From the NCBI GenBank assembly GCA_905221605.1, contig CAJNDS010002152.1, forward strand, positions 494,001 through 558,000: a DNA stretch of 64,000 nt, given 5' to 3'. This DNA is from Symbiodinium natans (lineage: Eukaryota; Sar; Dinophyceae; Suessiales; Symbiodiniaceae). A model generated the notes under the pieces. That model worked only from the letters and a program-made list of their open reading frames with translations. It did not search any database and had not been told where the DNA came from. Both the position numbers and the translations under genes were made by a program. Of the stretch, positions 33,780 to 54,675 are shown one piece after another (positions within the stretch are counted from its first letter, which is position 1; every line of letters begins with the position of its first letter).

Positions 33780-35637
33780 ATGAACACCCCCCCGGTATAC
33801 ACTATATTATGACCAAACTGGGAGTATTTTATACATTTGGGGTATCTTTGATGCCACCTTAACTACATGGAGCCTGATTTTTAAATCATGCAAAAAGTGT
33901 GCGTGTGTGTGTGTGTGCGTGCATATATATATATATATATGCATGCACAGAACCGTAATCGTACATGTAGTATACTCTCAGATTACTCTCATTTACATGA
34001 GATTATGTTCTTTTATACATATAAGATTAGAGATGATACGTACTGTCTAAATGTATACATAGACAAGGCTCAACATGTAGATCACCACACACACACATAG
34101 ACACGACTCGCATGCCATTCAGGGCTAGTGGTCCAAAAACACTTCGTGCGGCGTTCTGAGAAATCACGTCTCAAGGGACAGGAGCTCGGGGCCCTAGATT
34201 TTGCAACCCTAAGCCCTACGTGGCAAACCTTGAAACGCTGAACGCTGATGGCCAGGCTTCCTACAGCCGAAGAACCCTTGAGGCATGGGGGAGGGGCCCG
34301 GCGTGCTCTGTGCTTTGTTGCCAGAGAGCCCAACAGCTCGCAATCAGGGTTTAGGGTGTTTAAGGTTTGGGGTTTAGGGTGTAGGGTGCCTGGAACTCTA
34401 TGGGGGCTAAGGGATTCCTTAAATGAATGGGTTCATTTTTTGTATGGAGCTGCCTTTGCAACGATACAGGGGTCCTGTGTTCGTTAATTTGGGGGTGCAG
34501 GGGAACCGGTTGAGCTCTGGCTGAGAAAGGTATGGTGTTGTCCTGAGTTTGAGGTCGCGTTCCCCTGCGGGTAACTTTCTTGATATGCGCTTCTCAAGAA
34601 GAAGAATCGCCCACGAGGGCCCTAGCTTGTAACACCTAGAACCTACCTTATATCTACCCAGTATATTACTACCCAAGTAGCCTAAGAGCCCGAGTCTCAT
34701 CCCAAAGCATCGGACTCACGCAGGCTGTCAGCTGCACATGTCTCAGGACGTTGAGGTCCAAGATGTGAGGGGTTTAGGGTTTAGGGTTTAGGGTTTAGGG
34801 TTTAGGGTTCAGTAGAAATCTTGGTGGTCTCAGAAGGATGTGCTGTGTAAGATGCAAATGCTCTCGCAGAAGTCTGACGCATTCTGAGACACCCCGCTCT
34901 AATTCGCTAGGCACATGCTTAGAACTCTGACGATTTTGTCAATGAATTTTAGTTTTGGTAGACCGTCTGGTCTTTGACAGCCCAGACCGTCTGTATAGAT
35001 GTGGTTGTGGTGCGCTAGCCGCTTTGTGGCCAGTGTTCCATCGCCTCTTTTGAGCAGCCCGTTGTGGCTCGACCCACTGCACGGCACAGTGCGGAATCAA
35101 ATCTGCTTTAATGGGCGCAGCTTTAGAAACTACAGCAGCGCGTGAATTTGTGCACACGGAATTGCAAATTCTGCAATTCCCTCAAAAGTCCTGTCATGTA
35201 CCCGACATCGTACGTTGATCCTGGGAGGAAAGGGCCGGGAGAGCAGGGCCGGGCATGCTCCGAAGGTTGAGGGTTGCGATGTTCAGGGTTTGCGGTTCAA
35301 AGTTGAGGGTTTAGGGTTTAGGGTCGAAGGTTTAGGGTTGAGGGCTTAGGGTTCAGGGTTTGGGGTCTACGGTTTAGGGTTTAGACTTAGATGGCAAGAG
35401 CTGGTGGAGAGGCCTAGCTTGAAGCGCTGCAACTGTAGGACACAGACCTCCCCAAACCACCCGGCCAAGCCAGTAGAGCTGGATCACTCAGGAGCTTAAA
35501 TCATCACCAACTCGTCCCCCAAACATCCTTGTGTAACTGTACTGCCTAGTACATGAATATGAACAGCCTCAAAAAACTGTACCGTACCCACACTATAGTC
35601 CGAAAGGCCCCCCATGTTAGCAGCCCTCTGTCGGCAG
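33780..35637. other. intergenic; no gene recognised
   Basis: It contains (GT)n and (AT)n runs at 33899-33940, a TTTAGGG array at 34768-34812 and TTTAGGG variants at 35270-35390. One short possible exon lies before 34768 (DVEVQDVR). Otherwise I see no coding signal. Confidence 0.45.
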
Positions 35638-35967
35638 GTGCTTCAGGTTTGCGACGAGCTGGGCGTGGAAACTGCGCCCGCCGAGGCTGCATGGCAGCAT
35701 CATAGGGAGACCCCTACACCGTATTAGGGTTTAGGGTTTAGGGTTTAGGGTTTAGGGTATGCCCTCTGAACACAAAAGAGGCTCCTAAGGAGCCGGGCAT
35801 TGATGTTCTTTTTTTCAGGGTTTAGAGTTCAGGCGCTTTATAGGTCCTTAAATTTAAATCCTGAACCGTGAGGCCCTACAGTCCTCAAGCCTAAATGCCC
35901 AAGTTTTGACGTGTTCCACGTTGGTAGGTTGCAGCGGGCCTGTTCATCGTGCCGATGCAGTCCTGGT
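35638..35967 (+). CDS. metallophosphatase exons, middle segment
   Basis: The exons are 35638-35685 (VLQVCDELGVETAPAE) and 35928-35967 (VAAGLFIVPMQSW plus one base), separated by a GC-AG intron that contains TTTAGGG repeats. In calcineurin-like metallophosphatases of the algal/plant type, a helix of this kind followed by a hydrophobic strand ending in P-x-x-SW comes just after the segment encoded at 5776-5808. That segment ends KLLE in phase 0, and this one begins in phase 0. The last exon ends one base into a codon before a GC donor, as if continuing to SWY. The continuation was not found before the tubulin gene. Confidence 0.5.
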
Positions 35968-36739
35968 GCCCCAGGGTTGAGCTTTAGGGTTTAGGGTTTA
36001 GCGTTCAGGGTTTAGGCCTTAAGGTATTTAGCACCAGCCACAGGAGAAGAAAAACAGATTTAGGGGTTTGGGTATTTTGGGAGGCTCCCCCCACATGCAC
36101 AAATTGCCTGGGCAGCTCGGTACCAATAGCATCGCGCAGTGCAGCAAGAACGAGGCAAAAGCCACGAAACATCTCGGCTCATCATGCCATCCAGCACCAC
36201 CACCTGTAGCAGAATAACGGAGTCGGTCGTCTCGCATTGCATGGGGGTCCCTTTTTTTGCCTCTAGTGGGCCGAATCGGCTAGGGAGGTTTAAGGGTTTT
36301 TAAACGAGCATTGTTCATGACATAGGCCTCGGGTTCATGAGTGTCCTCCTAGACGTAGGGTTTGGGGTTTGGGGTGTGGGGTTTAGGAGCCCTCTGCCTA
36401 ACGGTCCATTCCCCCAACCCTCGGCCTGATATGGGTTCAGCTTGCAGCCCAAAGGCAAAAATTGAGCTGGCTTCACTTACCTGCGCGCATCCCCGGGCGC
36501 CATCTCGGCACAAAGGATTGGTGACTGAGGCCACTACATCGCGCGGTGGTTGAGGACTACTTGCTTAAGAACCTCCCAAAGAATAAAAAGTGATAATCCC
36601 TATATAACCCTTATAAGGAAGAGAATGTTTTTTGGCTTTTTGGAGTTCTTAAGATCTTCGCGGTAGACAGGACACCTTCCATCGGTGCCTTTGATTCCTT
36701 CGATCCTCCGGAGACTTTCTCGACTCCTCCTTCGAAGTC

Positions 36740-45714
<8,975 letters not shown>

Positions 45715-46197
45715 GGCAGCTCCGTGAGCCCCCATGGAGGTCGTTAGGAGTGCTTTTGGGCACTTTGCGGCCGTTTTCCCCAGGCGCACATCTCAGTGCG
45801 TTTGGGCGTGACGCCCTTCCTTGGGCCTGCACGTTGCCGACTTGCTGCGCGAGAGAAATGTATCTTGCTGGCACCCTCGGCGGATCTGCATGCGAGAAAA
45901 AATGCTCGAGCCGGACACTGGTACAAGCTGCTCTCGATCGTAGGAGCAACACGCTGCCACACCATGCCTTTATGATAGTTGGGTAACAGTTTACATGTTT
46001 AAGGGTACTTAAACCCAGTAAGGAATAAACATTTAGATTTTTAATAGTATCCCGACAATGAACTAGATGCCCCCCAAGCCCTAAACCACACAATTCCCTA
46101 CATAAGGTGCCCAACCAACGTGAAGCCCAAGTTCCCGAAGCCCCAGTATGTCAGAAGAACAGACATAGCAGAGCACTTGTAGAACCTCCATGAAACT

Positions 46198-46290
46198 ACC
46201 CCTAACCCCTAACCCCTAACCCCTAACCCCTAACCCCCAACCCCTAAACCCTAAACCCTAAACCCTAAACCCTAAACCCTAAACCCTAAG
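46198..46290 (-). repeat. CCCCTAA then CCCTAAA array
   Basis: About six CCCCTAA units followed by seven CCCTAAA units, ending about 12 bp before an AG acceptor at 46302. Confidence 0.95.
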
Positions 46291-46302
46291 ACTAACCCGC
46301 AG

Positions 46303-46910
46303 GTACTCCAGAGACTTCATCTCGAAGGCTTTGCGCCAGCAGCATGCGTCGGCGACCGATGCGGATGCCAAGGCCTCCTCGAACCACAAGGGCAGCGTAT
46401 GGGCTTAGAACCCTAAGTCCGGGTTTAGGAAAGTTTAGGGTGCAGGGGGTTACTGGTTTGGGGCTTCTGGTTTAGGGTTTTTTTGTTTGTTCTATTTATC
46501 GTTATTACTACTATTTTTTATTACTATTACTATTATTATTATTATTATTATTATTTCAGTATTATTGTTTTGTTGTGTTTTTTTTGGAAGAAGGGGGGGG
46601 GGTGGGCACCTGGATGAAGGTGACCATCGATCAGTGGATCCAATGGCCCTTCCCGTGTGGCTCGGACGATGCCTGGAAGTTCTTCATGAGGAGAGCTGGC
46701 GATGGCATACCTGGCCTTAGTCTCTGAAACCCTATCCGGGTAGACCCTAAACCTTGGGATGTTCCCCCTTATACGAACACTCCCCAACCCTAAACCCTAA
46801 AAGCCCGCCATGGCCCGCCCTGAAGTTTCACGAGCTTCGCCCTCCCGTGAGGATGAATGAAGCTGCACTGCGGGCAACGCTTGTGGCGAAGACAGCCTTC
46901 GAGCGCAGGG
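46303..46910 (+). other. candidate exons of an unidentified gene
   Basis: There are three G-first islands after AG acceptors: 46303 to about 46390 (YSRDFISKALRQQHASAT), 46620-46720 (VTIDQWIQWPFPCGSDDAW) and about 46849-46910 (NEAALRATLVAKTAFERR). The first is preceded by a CCCTAAA array. The islands have GC-rich third positions like the proven genes. I recognise no family and cannot prove they are one gene. Confidence 0.4.
46521..46556. repeat. (ATT)n microsatellite
   Basis: ACT/ATT trinucleotides followed by eight or so ATT units between two candidate exons. Confidence 0.9.
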
Positions 46911-47008
46911 CGCCCAGCTGCGCCGTGGTGGGCTTCAATTTGGGGAACCCTTTTTCGGTTATGGAGTGTACATACAAATCAATGTACACATATACATAAT
47001 ATATGGTG

Positions 47009-47149
<141 letters not shown>

Positions 47150-47194
47150 TCGTATAGCTTAAAGCAAATACGTGGGGGACGATCTAGTTTGAAC

Positions 47195-47365
47195 CAAGTG
47201 CTGCAGCGGATCGAATTCGGTGCCGTAATCGCTTCGGTGCCCGGTACGAACGATACGGACGAGAGGCGCACGACCAAGGTTTCCTGCAAGGACAAGAGCC
47301 CCAGCGAGCGTGGGCAAGTACAACTACGAGTGCTGCAGCAGATCGAGCTGGCCAGAAGCATCGCG
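47195..47365 (+). pseudogene. decayed relative of the cysteine-rich repeat gene
   Basis: Two frames together resemble one repeat of the protein at 54676-57432. One frame has GAVIASV...TTKVSCKDK, matching TVIASV...TSKVCCKDK; another has VGKYNYECCSRSSWPEA, matching VGKYSGFCPSECSGSLLEA. Bases covering the RNYCADEC part are missing between them, which shifts the frame. A partial copy of the tail (GTGCTGCAGCGGATCGA) also precedes it at 47199, so at least one and a half units were once present. It has no start codon or signal peptide. It could instead be short exons, but the missing middle argues for decay. Confidence 0.6.
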
Positions 47366-47579
47366 AAGATGCCAAAGCCGATTCCAAAACGAAGACGGAG
47401 TGCAGGCAGTACCGAGTACTGTATCCCAGCCCATAATGCCATTAACAAAGTATGCACGCGTGCACGATTTGTGTCGACACGGCAGACGCATTGCGACAGG
47501 AAATGTGATGTTTTAAGAAGGGCAGACAGCAGAACAACAATCAAGAGAGACCAGGGCAACATAATCAAATGAGGGAGGG

Positions 47580-50144
47580 GGGGGGTTCTTCGTGCTTTGG
47601 CGTGGGTCTTTTTCGACTCCTCCAAGCGGTCCTACAGGGCTGCCTGTGGGGGGGGGGCGAGGCGTAGATCCTGGTTTGCTTGTTCTAGACGCCTCTCGGC
47701 TGGTGTGTCGAACATGTAGCGTTCTCTAATGTCATAGGCCATAGGCTTCTCTCGAAGTCACAAAGAATCGCATAACTTGTGGAAGGTTTCACAGTCTTCT
47801 TGGGTTCCCGCAAATCCCATTTACCTGATCATATCCCGGCATCCCGAATTCTCATCGTCCCCAATGTTCCTAGTTGCTTCGATTGCCGGCAATGTTCCTG
47901 ATTTTCCCAATGCTCCTTGATACTCTTAGTATCGCGATGCTCTGAATGCTAACTCCTCAAGCTGAAGCTACTGATGAGGCCCTCCACCTATTTCCGGCGC
48001 CCCAACTGCCCGCTTCCCCTCCCGCTGTCACGACGCCCTCCAGGATTCTGCGACCAACCGGCACAGGTGCTGACCATGCCGCTGGCCTAAGACAAGCGTG
48101 TCAGGGGTTCCAAAGTACCCTAAACCCCAAAACCCTGGGTTCTAAATTAGGAGGATCCCCATAGAGATGGCCTTGAAGATGGAGTTTTTTGTGCAAAAAA
48201 GGTATTGTCAAAGGGGATCTGAAATGTAGAACAGCCCGCTTGGTGTCACAGGGTATTCAATCCGGGTAGTTCTGCCAACTTAGGGCTTGTCCAGTTACGA
48301 TCCGGCAATTCTTGACTGGTCACAAAACAGATGCTGTTGTATAGGCGCTAGGGCGAGATGACAATGAAGAGAGCCATGCATGTAGCCAGCTCTGGATGCT
48401 TTTATGGGATGCAAGGGCAGCGTAATTATGGGATCCGATACTACCTGCCCGCCCCTACTAGCGACCACCCAAAACAAGGCCCCTCACAACCCTCAACTGA
48501 GGGCCATATTTGGGGGTTTCCATTGTGGTACCCTTTTGGGGGGTCCCTCTAATACCCGTCTTCACCTTCTTTTGGGTATGGGACGTTTACAAAAACAAGG
48601 GACACCCGATATAATCGCAGGATTCCCTTCTCATCAGACCCCAATAAGGTACCCCCATTTTCGGAAACCCCCGTATAGGATCCCACGATGTAGCACGCCG
48701 TCTGAGGACACACTTCCTCACCCGGCCTGAGTTGTCATTTGCCTGGAGCTCAACAAGTTCTGTCGTGTGTCGGGTGGTTGTACATGAGGGTTTGGAGTTT
48801 AGGGTTCAGGGTTTAGGGTTCAGGCACTGGAGTCCTTTTGACTGCTAAGGGCATTTGTCATGAGGAATTATGTGGGGCATTGCCTCAAAAAGGGTACCCC
48901 TGGCGTGTATCCTCGTTCGGCGACAGGAACCCCGAAATGGGTTCCCTTGTTGTGGGGAATCCGGAATCCGCTTCAAGCCTCCCGAACCACCAGATTGTTG
49001 TAGAACCTCCTCAAGGTATCCGTAAACCCTAAACCCTAGACCCTAGACCCTAAACCCTAAACTCGAAAAGACCAGCCCTTGAACTGCCCAAGTTCATCTT
49101 TCAGCAGGCCAAGTATGGCTCAGCATGCTTGCGCACCTGCTTGTCTAGACTAGCGATGTGCACTTACCTGTACCAATTGGGGGTATCCCTTTTTTACCCC
49201 AACATGGAAGAATCCTGACAACAGGGCACCCCCCCCCCCACCCGTGCTTTGGCGGCATTTTGTTTTCCGCTGGGGAGGGGGGGGGTATCTGACAAAGGGT
49301 GTTGAACACCAAGTTTTCAAGCCCCAAACCTGATTGTAAAGCAACCCTCAATCCTAAACCCTAAACCCCTAGCCCAAATCCGAAACCCTGAACTGCTTGA
49401 GGACTGGACCATTCCGGGCATTTGGGACCACATCGGCTGTGAGGGGCTGGATGAGCAGGCAGAGCGTTTAGGGGTTCAAGGCTTAGCGTCGCTTCAGGCT
49501 TTCGGGAGCTGAGCATACACATCCGAAGTGTTTCTGAGCACAAGGAGACCAGCTCGTGAACATCTTGCGAGATGGATCCAATGGACCCCCAACCCTAAAT
49601 CATCCTAAATCACTGCCGTGCAAGATCCGAACGATTGGATCGGATGTCCACGTCTACGGCCTGGGCCTGAGATGGCTTGAGTACCATCTGCGCCGTGATG
49701 CAATGAATACGCACGGGAGGCCCTTGTTCACTGTACATCTAGATTAGATCACCCTGAGCGATGTCACCTACACGCAGCCTTTCTCCAAACTCATAACCCC
49801 AAACCGAAGCCCTCACCCCCCCCCCCCCCCCCCCCAAACCTGAGTGTCGAAATCACACGGACATTCCTGCAGTCTGAGGCCGTGCCTGCGACGGCCCACA
49901 GGCTCTTCGTGCAAAGGGATAAGGGAATAAACCCTAAACCCGAAACCACATGGATGGGAAGCTCCTCTTCCTTTTTAAGGCACGTGGGGCATCTGCCATG
50001 ATTCCTGATCTCCCCACACTGATTAAGAGTCGGTAAGAAATGAGCAATAATTGAGCATGTCCCAACAGAAGCGTACCCTTCGTATATACTCCAAGCAGAG
50101 TGGAATCCGCAGCCTAGTCCTGGCAAAATCCCCCCATAAGGCAA
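47580..50144. other. mostly noncoding with orphan exon islands
   Basis: It includes a family C hairpin at 48511-48673 and poly-C runs at 49230 and 49816. Possible exons are about 49400-49460 (DWTIPGIWDHIGCEGLDEQ), about 49640-49700 (GLGLRWLEYHLRRDAM) and about 49842-49915 (VEITRTFLQSEAVPATAHRL). They may belong to the gene that ends at 51555. No family is recognised. Confidence 0.35.
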
Positions 50145-50258
50145 AACCCTAAACCCTAAACCCTAAACCCGAAACCCTAAACCCTAAGCCCTAAACCCTA
50201 AGCCCTAAGCCCTAAACCCTAAACCCTAAACCCTAAACCCTAAACCCTAAACCCTACT
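50145..50258 (-). repeat. CCCTAAA array
   Basis: About 16 units with CCCTAAG and CCCGAAA variants, ending about 30 bp before the candidate exon at 50291. Confidence 0.95.
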
Positions 50259-50290
50259 TTCCGAATCCGGTGCTCTGTCTTTCCAAGCAG

Positions 50291-51555
50291 GTCCAGGAGG
50301 TCGACGGTCGGAACCTTACTGTGGCTCTACCGTCACGGTAGGCAGAACTATAAGCTTAATGTTTCTAAGTCACCTTAGGCTGCAGGAACCTTCATAATGT
50401 ACCTCTTTTTCCCCACCCGCGGTGTGGGGTTGCTAGATTTTAAGCTCAACTCTTCTCCTCGCCCGGAACTCTTCTCCTCGCCCGGTCTACCCCAACCCCA
50501 GAGTCTCCCTGGAGTGCCCAACCCCAAAGCCACCCCTTGAGCACTCCAGAGTGTCCCCGCAGTGAGAGTTTTCCTGGAGTGCCCAACCCCAGACACCCAG
50601 AGTCTCCCTGGAGTGCCCAACGAGTGCCCAGCCCCAGAGTGTCCCTGGAGTGCCCAACCCCAGAGTATCTCTACCAAGAGAGGGTGGGGATGTTCGAAGT
50701 AAATATATTTTTCTCGCATGGTGGGCATTCGACAAAATGGCGGGGGGGGGGTACTGCCCCCCCCCCCCCCCCCCCAAGAATAAGACAGCCCTTGTTTCAG
50801 GAACCCTCGGAAAAAGGTGCCCTTGTCTTCGGAAACGCCGAAATTATCTTGTGGCCTATTCTCGAGGCTTGAGCTATGTGCACAACTACATCGGCTCGAC
50901 CGACAAGTCGTAGCCTTGGGAATTGGGGTTTAGGGTTTGGGGTGCATGGGCTCTTACTTAGTCGGGAAGCTCGACAACTTTCAAAGCTGGACACTTCAAT
51001 TAAATGGGTATCAGAATTGCGGGGAGGATTTCCAAATCAAGAGAGTTCCCTTCAAGTGGGGTGCCTACTGCCCAAAGTCCCTAAACCCCCCCAACAAAAC
51101 CCTAAACCCCAACAACACCCCAAAAAGCCCTACACCCCAGCGCCCCAGCCCCCTAAACCCTCACAACCCTCGGCTGGGAGCGGTAAGCCATTGCCAGGCA
51201 CCGCCCAGGCATGGCCCCCTTCTGCATCTTCGACCGGGGCGAGGTGCCCCGAAGCTCTGCAAACGCATTTAGGGTTTAGGGTTTCGGGTTTAGGGTTGAG
51301 GGTTTCGGGGGCTTAAGGACATGTTTTATGTAGGCATTTTTAGGCTGTGCCGTTGCCTACCTTGCGCAGTTCTGTCTTGTTGCAAGCCTGCCGTGGCTGC
51401 AGATTCTTCCCACGGTGCAGCCGTCGCAAGCAAATGGATTCAATTTCCAGCCCACCGCGCGGCCGGAGGACAGCTGTCTGCCCTTGCTGAGGGCGATTGA
51501 GCCTTTTTACTCGCCTGGGACATGGCTTCGGAGCCTGCTGAAGTACACCAAGTGA
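50291..51555 (+). CDS. 3' end of an unidentified, possibly membrane, protein
   Basis: The last exon is clear: 51344-51555, with acceptor TTTTTAG, 69 codons and a TGA stop. It has no ATG. It contains a hydrophobic, possibly membrane-spanning stretch (AYLAQFCLVASLPWLQILP) and ends SLLKYTK. Likely upstream exons are 50291 to about 50336 (VQEVDGRNLTVALPS), about 50873-50910 (YVHNYIGSTDKS) and about 51211-51245 (MAPFCIFDRGE). Phases between these could not all be reconciled, so other exons are probably missing. I do not recognise the family. Confidence 0.4.
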
Positions 51556-52504
51556 CAGGGTCGGAAGTTGAAAGGGGGCTACATTCTACTGTATATTACT
51601 ATCTGTACATAACTGAATCTTGCGTGTCTTTTATGGGTGGCCAAGCCAGAGTCAAGGAGCCCCCACGGAGGCCCTTCGGCGGAGGCTGAGGATAAGCAAA
51701 GGCGGGGTGGACATTTCATTGGCCTTGCAGACTGCCATGAGATTAGCAGGTTTACGCTATTAGGGGTACCTTCTTGCTATTTGGGGGTCTGTCTACATAA
51801 GGGGTCCCTTAAAAACCGTAAACCACCATAGGGAAAGGGCGTACCTGAAGAGCTCTCACGCAAGTACTTGCAAGAGCAGGGTTGCTACCGCTGCTTGTCA
51901 AGCTTGCACGAAGTGAAATCTCAGCACTCAAAACAGCGAGGCGCTTTGCTCGCAAGGAGCGGCAAACTGGCTGTGCCCGCTCATGCTCGATGGCTCTGTC
52001 CCGAACGGTTTCAGGTATTGGGTTCAGGCCGGTATTCACGATTTGAGATGGCATCCGTGCCAGTTTGCTTGCATCAGGCTGACGACAAGCCGGCTGCCGT
52101 TGTGGGAATTTGTGACGAAGCTGGGAGGCCGCCGACTCTGTTTGCGAAATTTCAAGTTGCTTTCACGAAGCCCCGGTGACACTGGCATGGTGAAGAGCAG
52201 AAGTGCCACTAAGTACTGGCACACAACCCTGAATCCTAAACCCTAAATACGGTCAAGTTCAAAGCGTGGTTGTTGCTTCCTAGGCTGGATCTTCCCCCCC
52301 TCGGCTTCTGAGATCTCACAGCAGCGCTGGCGAAAGTGCCACAGAGGTCCTAAGTCTTTTTTTCAACGTTCGGTGTGAGGCCTTTCGCCTTTGGAGTGCA
52401 CATACAGAGAGAGATAAGATACATATATATGTATATGTCTACTATATATATGTATATATACATGTATACGTATATGTGTGTTTATATCTTTAAAAAATAT
52501 GTGT

Positions 52505-52590
52505 GTGTATGTATGTATGTATGTATGTATGTATGTATGTATGTATGTATGTATGTATGTATGTATGTATGTATGTATGTATGTATATAT
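52505..52590. repeat. (GTAT)n tetranucleotide repeat
   Basis: About 20 perfect GTAT units flanked by TATA-rich sequence (52415-52500). Confidence 0.97.
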
Positions 52591-53229
52591 ATATATGTAT
52601 CTACCAACGTTGAGTATCAAAAAGTGTTGGCTGGCGTGACTTACGGCCGATGTGCCTGGGCCCGAGGCCCGAGTCCCTTGTGCCGTGCAGTATTCTTCTG
52701 CGGTGAGGCACGCATCCCCTGTCCCCTGTCCCGCAGGTAAGTGGCCATGCACATGCTGCGAGACATGAACGTAGAAACTCTTGTAGCTGAAAGGGAACGT
52801 GGTGGAAGTGACAGCCACGCAATTCCCGAATGCTATGGCCGGTGCATCTGCCACGCTACTGTTTTCCATCCCATTTGTGGTGCGGCAGGTGTGCTGATGA
52901 AGCGTTGAAGCCTTCCTGCTCAGTCTGGTTGGAGGGAAAGAAGGCCAAATCTAGGTTGCCTAGCACACACTATTGTGGTATATTGCGCTCTTGACCGGGC
53001 CACATCGATGCCGTTCGATGCTGTGCACAGCATTATCTGTCCGATGCTGCATTTGTGAACCCTCGCTGTTTACAAGCCCGAGCATCTGCTCCCTGGTGGC
53101 ATCATGTCTCCACACAGCATGAGTATACAGCACACGGCAGACGCCGCAACAGTCAAAAGGAGAATTACATCATCTTGTACCAGAAGCTGAACACCTGCTG
53201 CTGAGACATGCCATTGCTGGTTCCATTGT

Positions 53230-53410
53230 TTCTGCTTCTCTAACATCAGTCAAGCCTCAACTAACCAGCACGCCCTAAGCCCTAAACCCATCTCCCATCT
53301 AACCTGCTTATTCGGCTGCATGTCGAGACCTGTCCGAAACCACATGGGCGGCCCATGGGGCTGAGATGCATTGCCCCGCTCCGAGAAATTCCAGGGTTTA
53401 GGGTTTAGGG
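53230..53410 (+). repeat. diverged direct repeat, left copy
   Basis: It shares with 57880-58095 the segments TGCTTCTCT-ACATCAG-CAA-CCTCA and, further on, CCTG-CCGAAA-CA followed by CCATGG-GCTGAGATG and CCCGCTC. Both copies run into TTTAGGG-like units. Together they bracket the cysteine-rich gene. Confidence 0.65.
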
Positions 53411-54371
53411 GTGCAGGGACTTGGGGGTTTAGTGTAGGTTTAGTGTACACATCTGTGCACCTGGTCGTGCTTTCACCATTCGTGCTCCGTGTGGAGCCTT
53501 TCAAGTAGTGAGTATAGCGCTCCATTCGACATCAATCCAGTTCTGAAACATGACATCGATTCGATCCTGTGAAGTCCTGAAAGCCTACCTGCGCCGGATG
53601 CACCCTCGCATGAAGCATGGTGTATATTGCTGTTATTGGTGAGTGTATATAGGGTTCCTTCAATTTCTGGGGGCGAGTGTATACATTGAGTGTCCTTTCG
53701 AGGATACTCATTTTACCGCTAAGGCGAAGCCGCCTCGCAAGGGTACCGAGGCGAATTAAGGGTTCACGAGGGGTAAGGGGGGGCGAGGGGGAGGGGGTGC
53801 CGCAGGATGTTGTGAAGAAGATCAGGGGAGGGGAGGGTAGCGGGGTGTAGAACTATCAAAAGTTGCAGACCTGGATCTAAACGCCTCAGGCCTCCGACCT
53901 CGGCGGACATTACAAACCCTACTTCACATCTGGGGGAGAGGCAGGAGGCTTTTGGATTCCCGGGTCTTGGCTCTTGTTGCGGTTCTTAACCCCAGCTGCA
54001 GGTCGTGGTCTCCGGAGCTTGGTCTTGAGAGCAGGGGCCTTTCGATGTCTTAGCAATTTCTACCAATTGCTTCAGAACCCCAAAAAGGCAAAACATGTTC
54101 TTCATAAGGGCAATATAGGGATTAGTCTTATTCTTTTTTGGAGGTTCTGAAGCAAATGGTAGATTTTGCCAGAGAAGGCAACCGAAGACTTCAGGTTGTT
54201 GGCAGAGTCGTCTTGGAACGGCGCCGCTCAGCAGACGGAGCGAGAGCTCCTGCAAAGTCCGCCGGGCCTGCAAGCCCCGAATTCGCGAGATCCTCGGGGG
54301 CACCAAAGGAACCCTACAATTGGGGTCATGTATCCCGTATACTGCTATAACCCCGATGAAGGTCGATCCCC

Positions 54372-54438
54372 CAAACCCTAAACCCTAAACCCTAAACCCT
54401 AAACCCTAAACCCTAAACCCTAAACCCTAAACCCTAAA
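54372..54438 (-). repeat. CCCTAAA telomere-type array
   Basis: About nine perfect units, 240 bp upstream of the cysteine-rich gene. Confidence 0.97.
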
Positions 54439-54675
54439 TGAATCCTTTAGGGCTCCTGGGTGGTCCTGACACTCACTGACGCAGATGCACAGAGAATCAG
54501 AAAGAGCCTCTCGGCGGAGCTTCCGTGGAGTCTTGGTGCACCTGGTCTGCTATATATGTATATCTAGACCTCTGCCTCTGCAAGGCTACACCATATTTTT
54601 GTCCGTTCGGGCTCCCGTGCATTCAGCCTTCAGGTAGTACGGAACTTCGTTAGTCGTCATTCCCGCTTGTCAAAC

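Larger units (their letters stand above)
51560..54660. other. intergenic upstream of the cysteine-rich gene
   Basis: No assembled gene. A plus-strand frame at 51868-52179 is open but unrecognised. A family C fragment lies at 51755-51825. A segment at about 53230-53410 is duplicated at about 57880-58095. One island at 54166-54290 (TEDFRLLAESSWNGAAQQ) may be an exon. A CCCTAAA array occupies 54372-54438. Confidence 0.4.
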
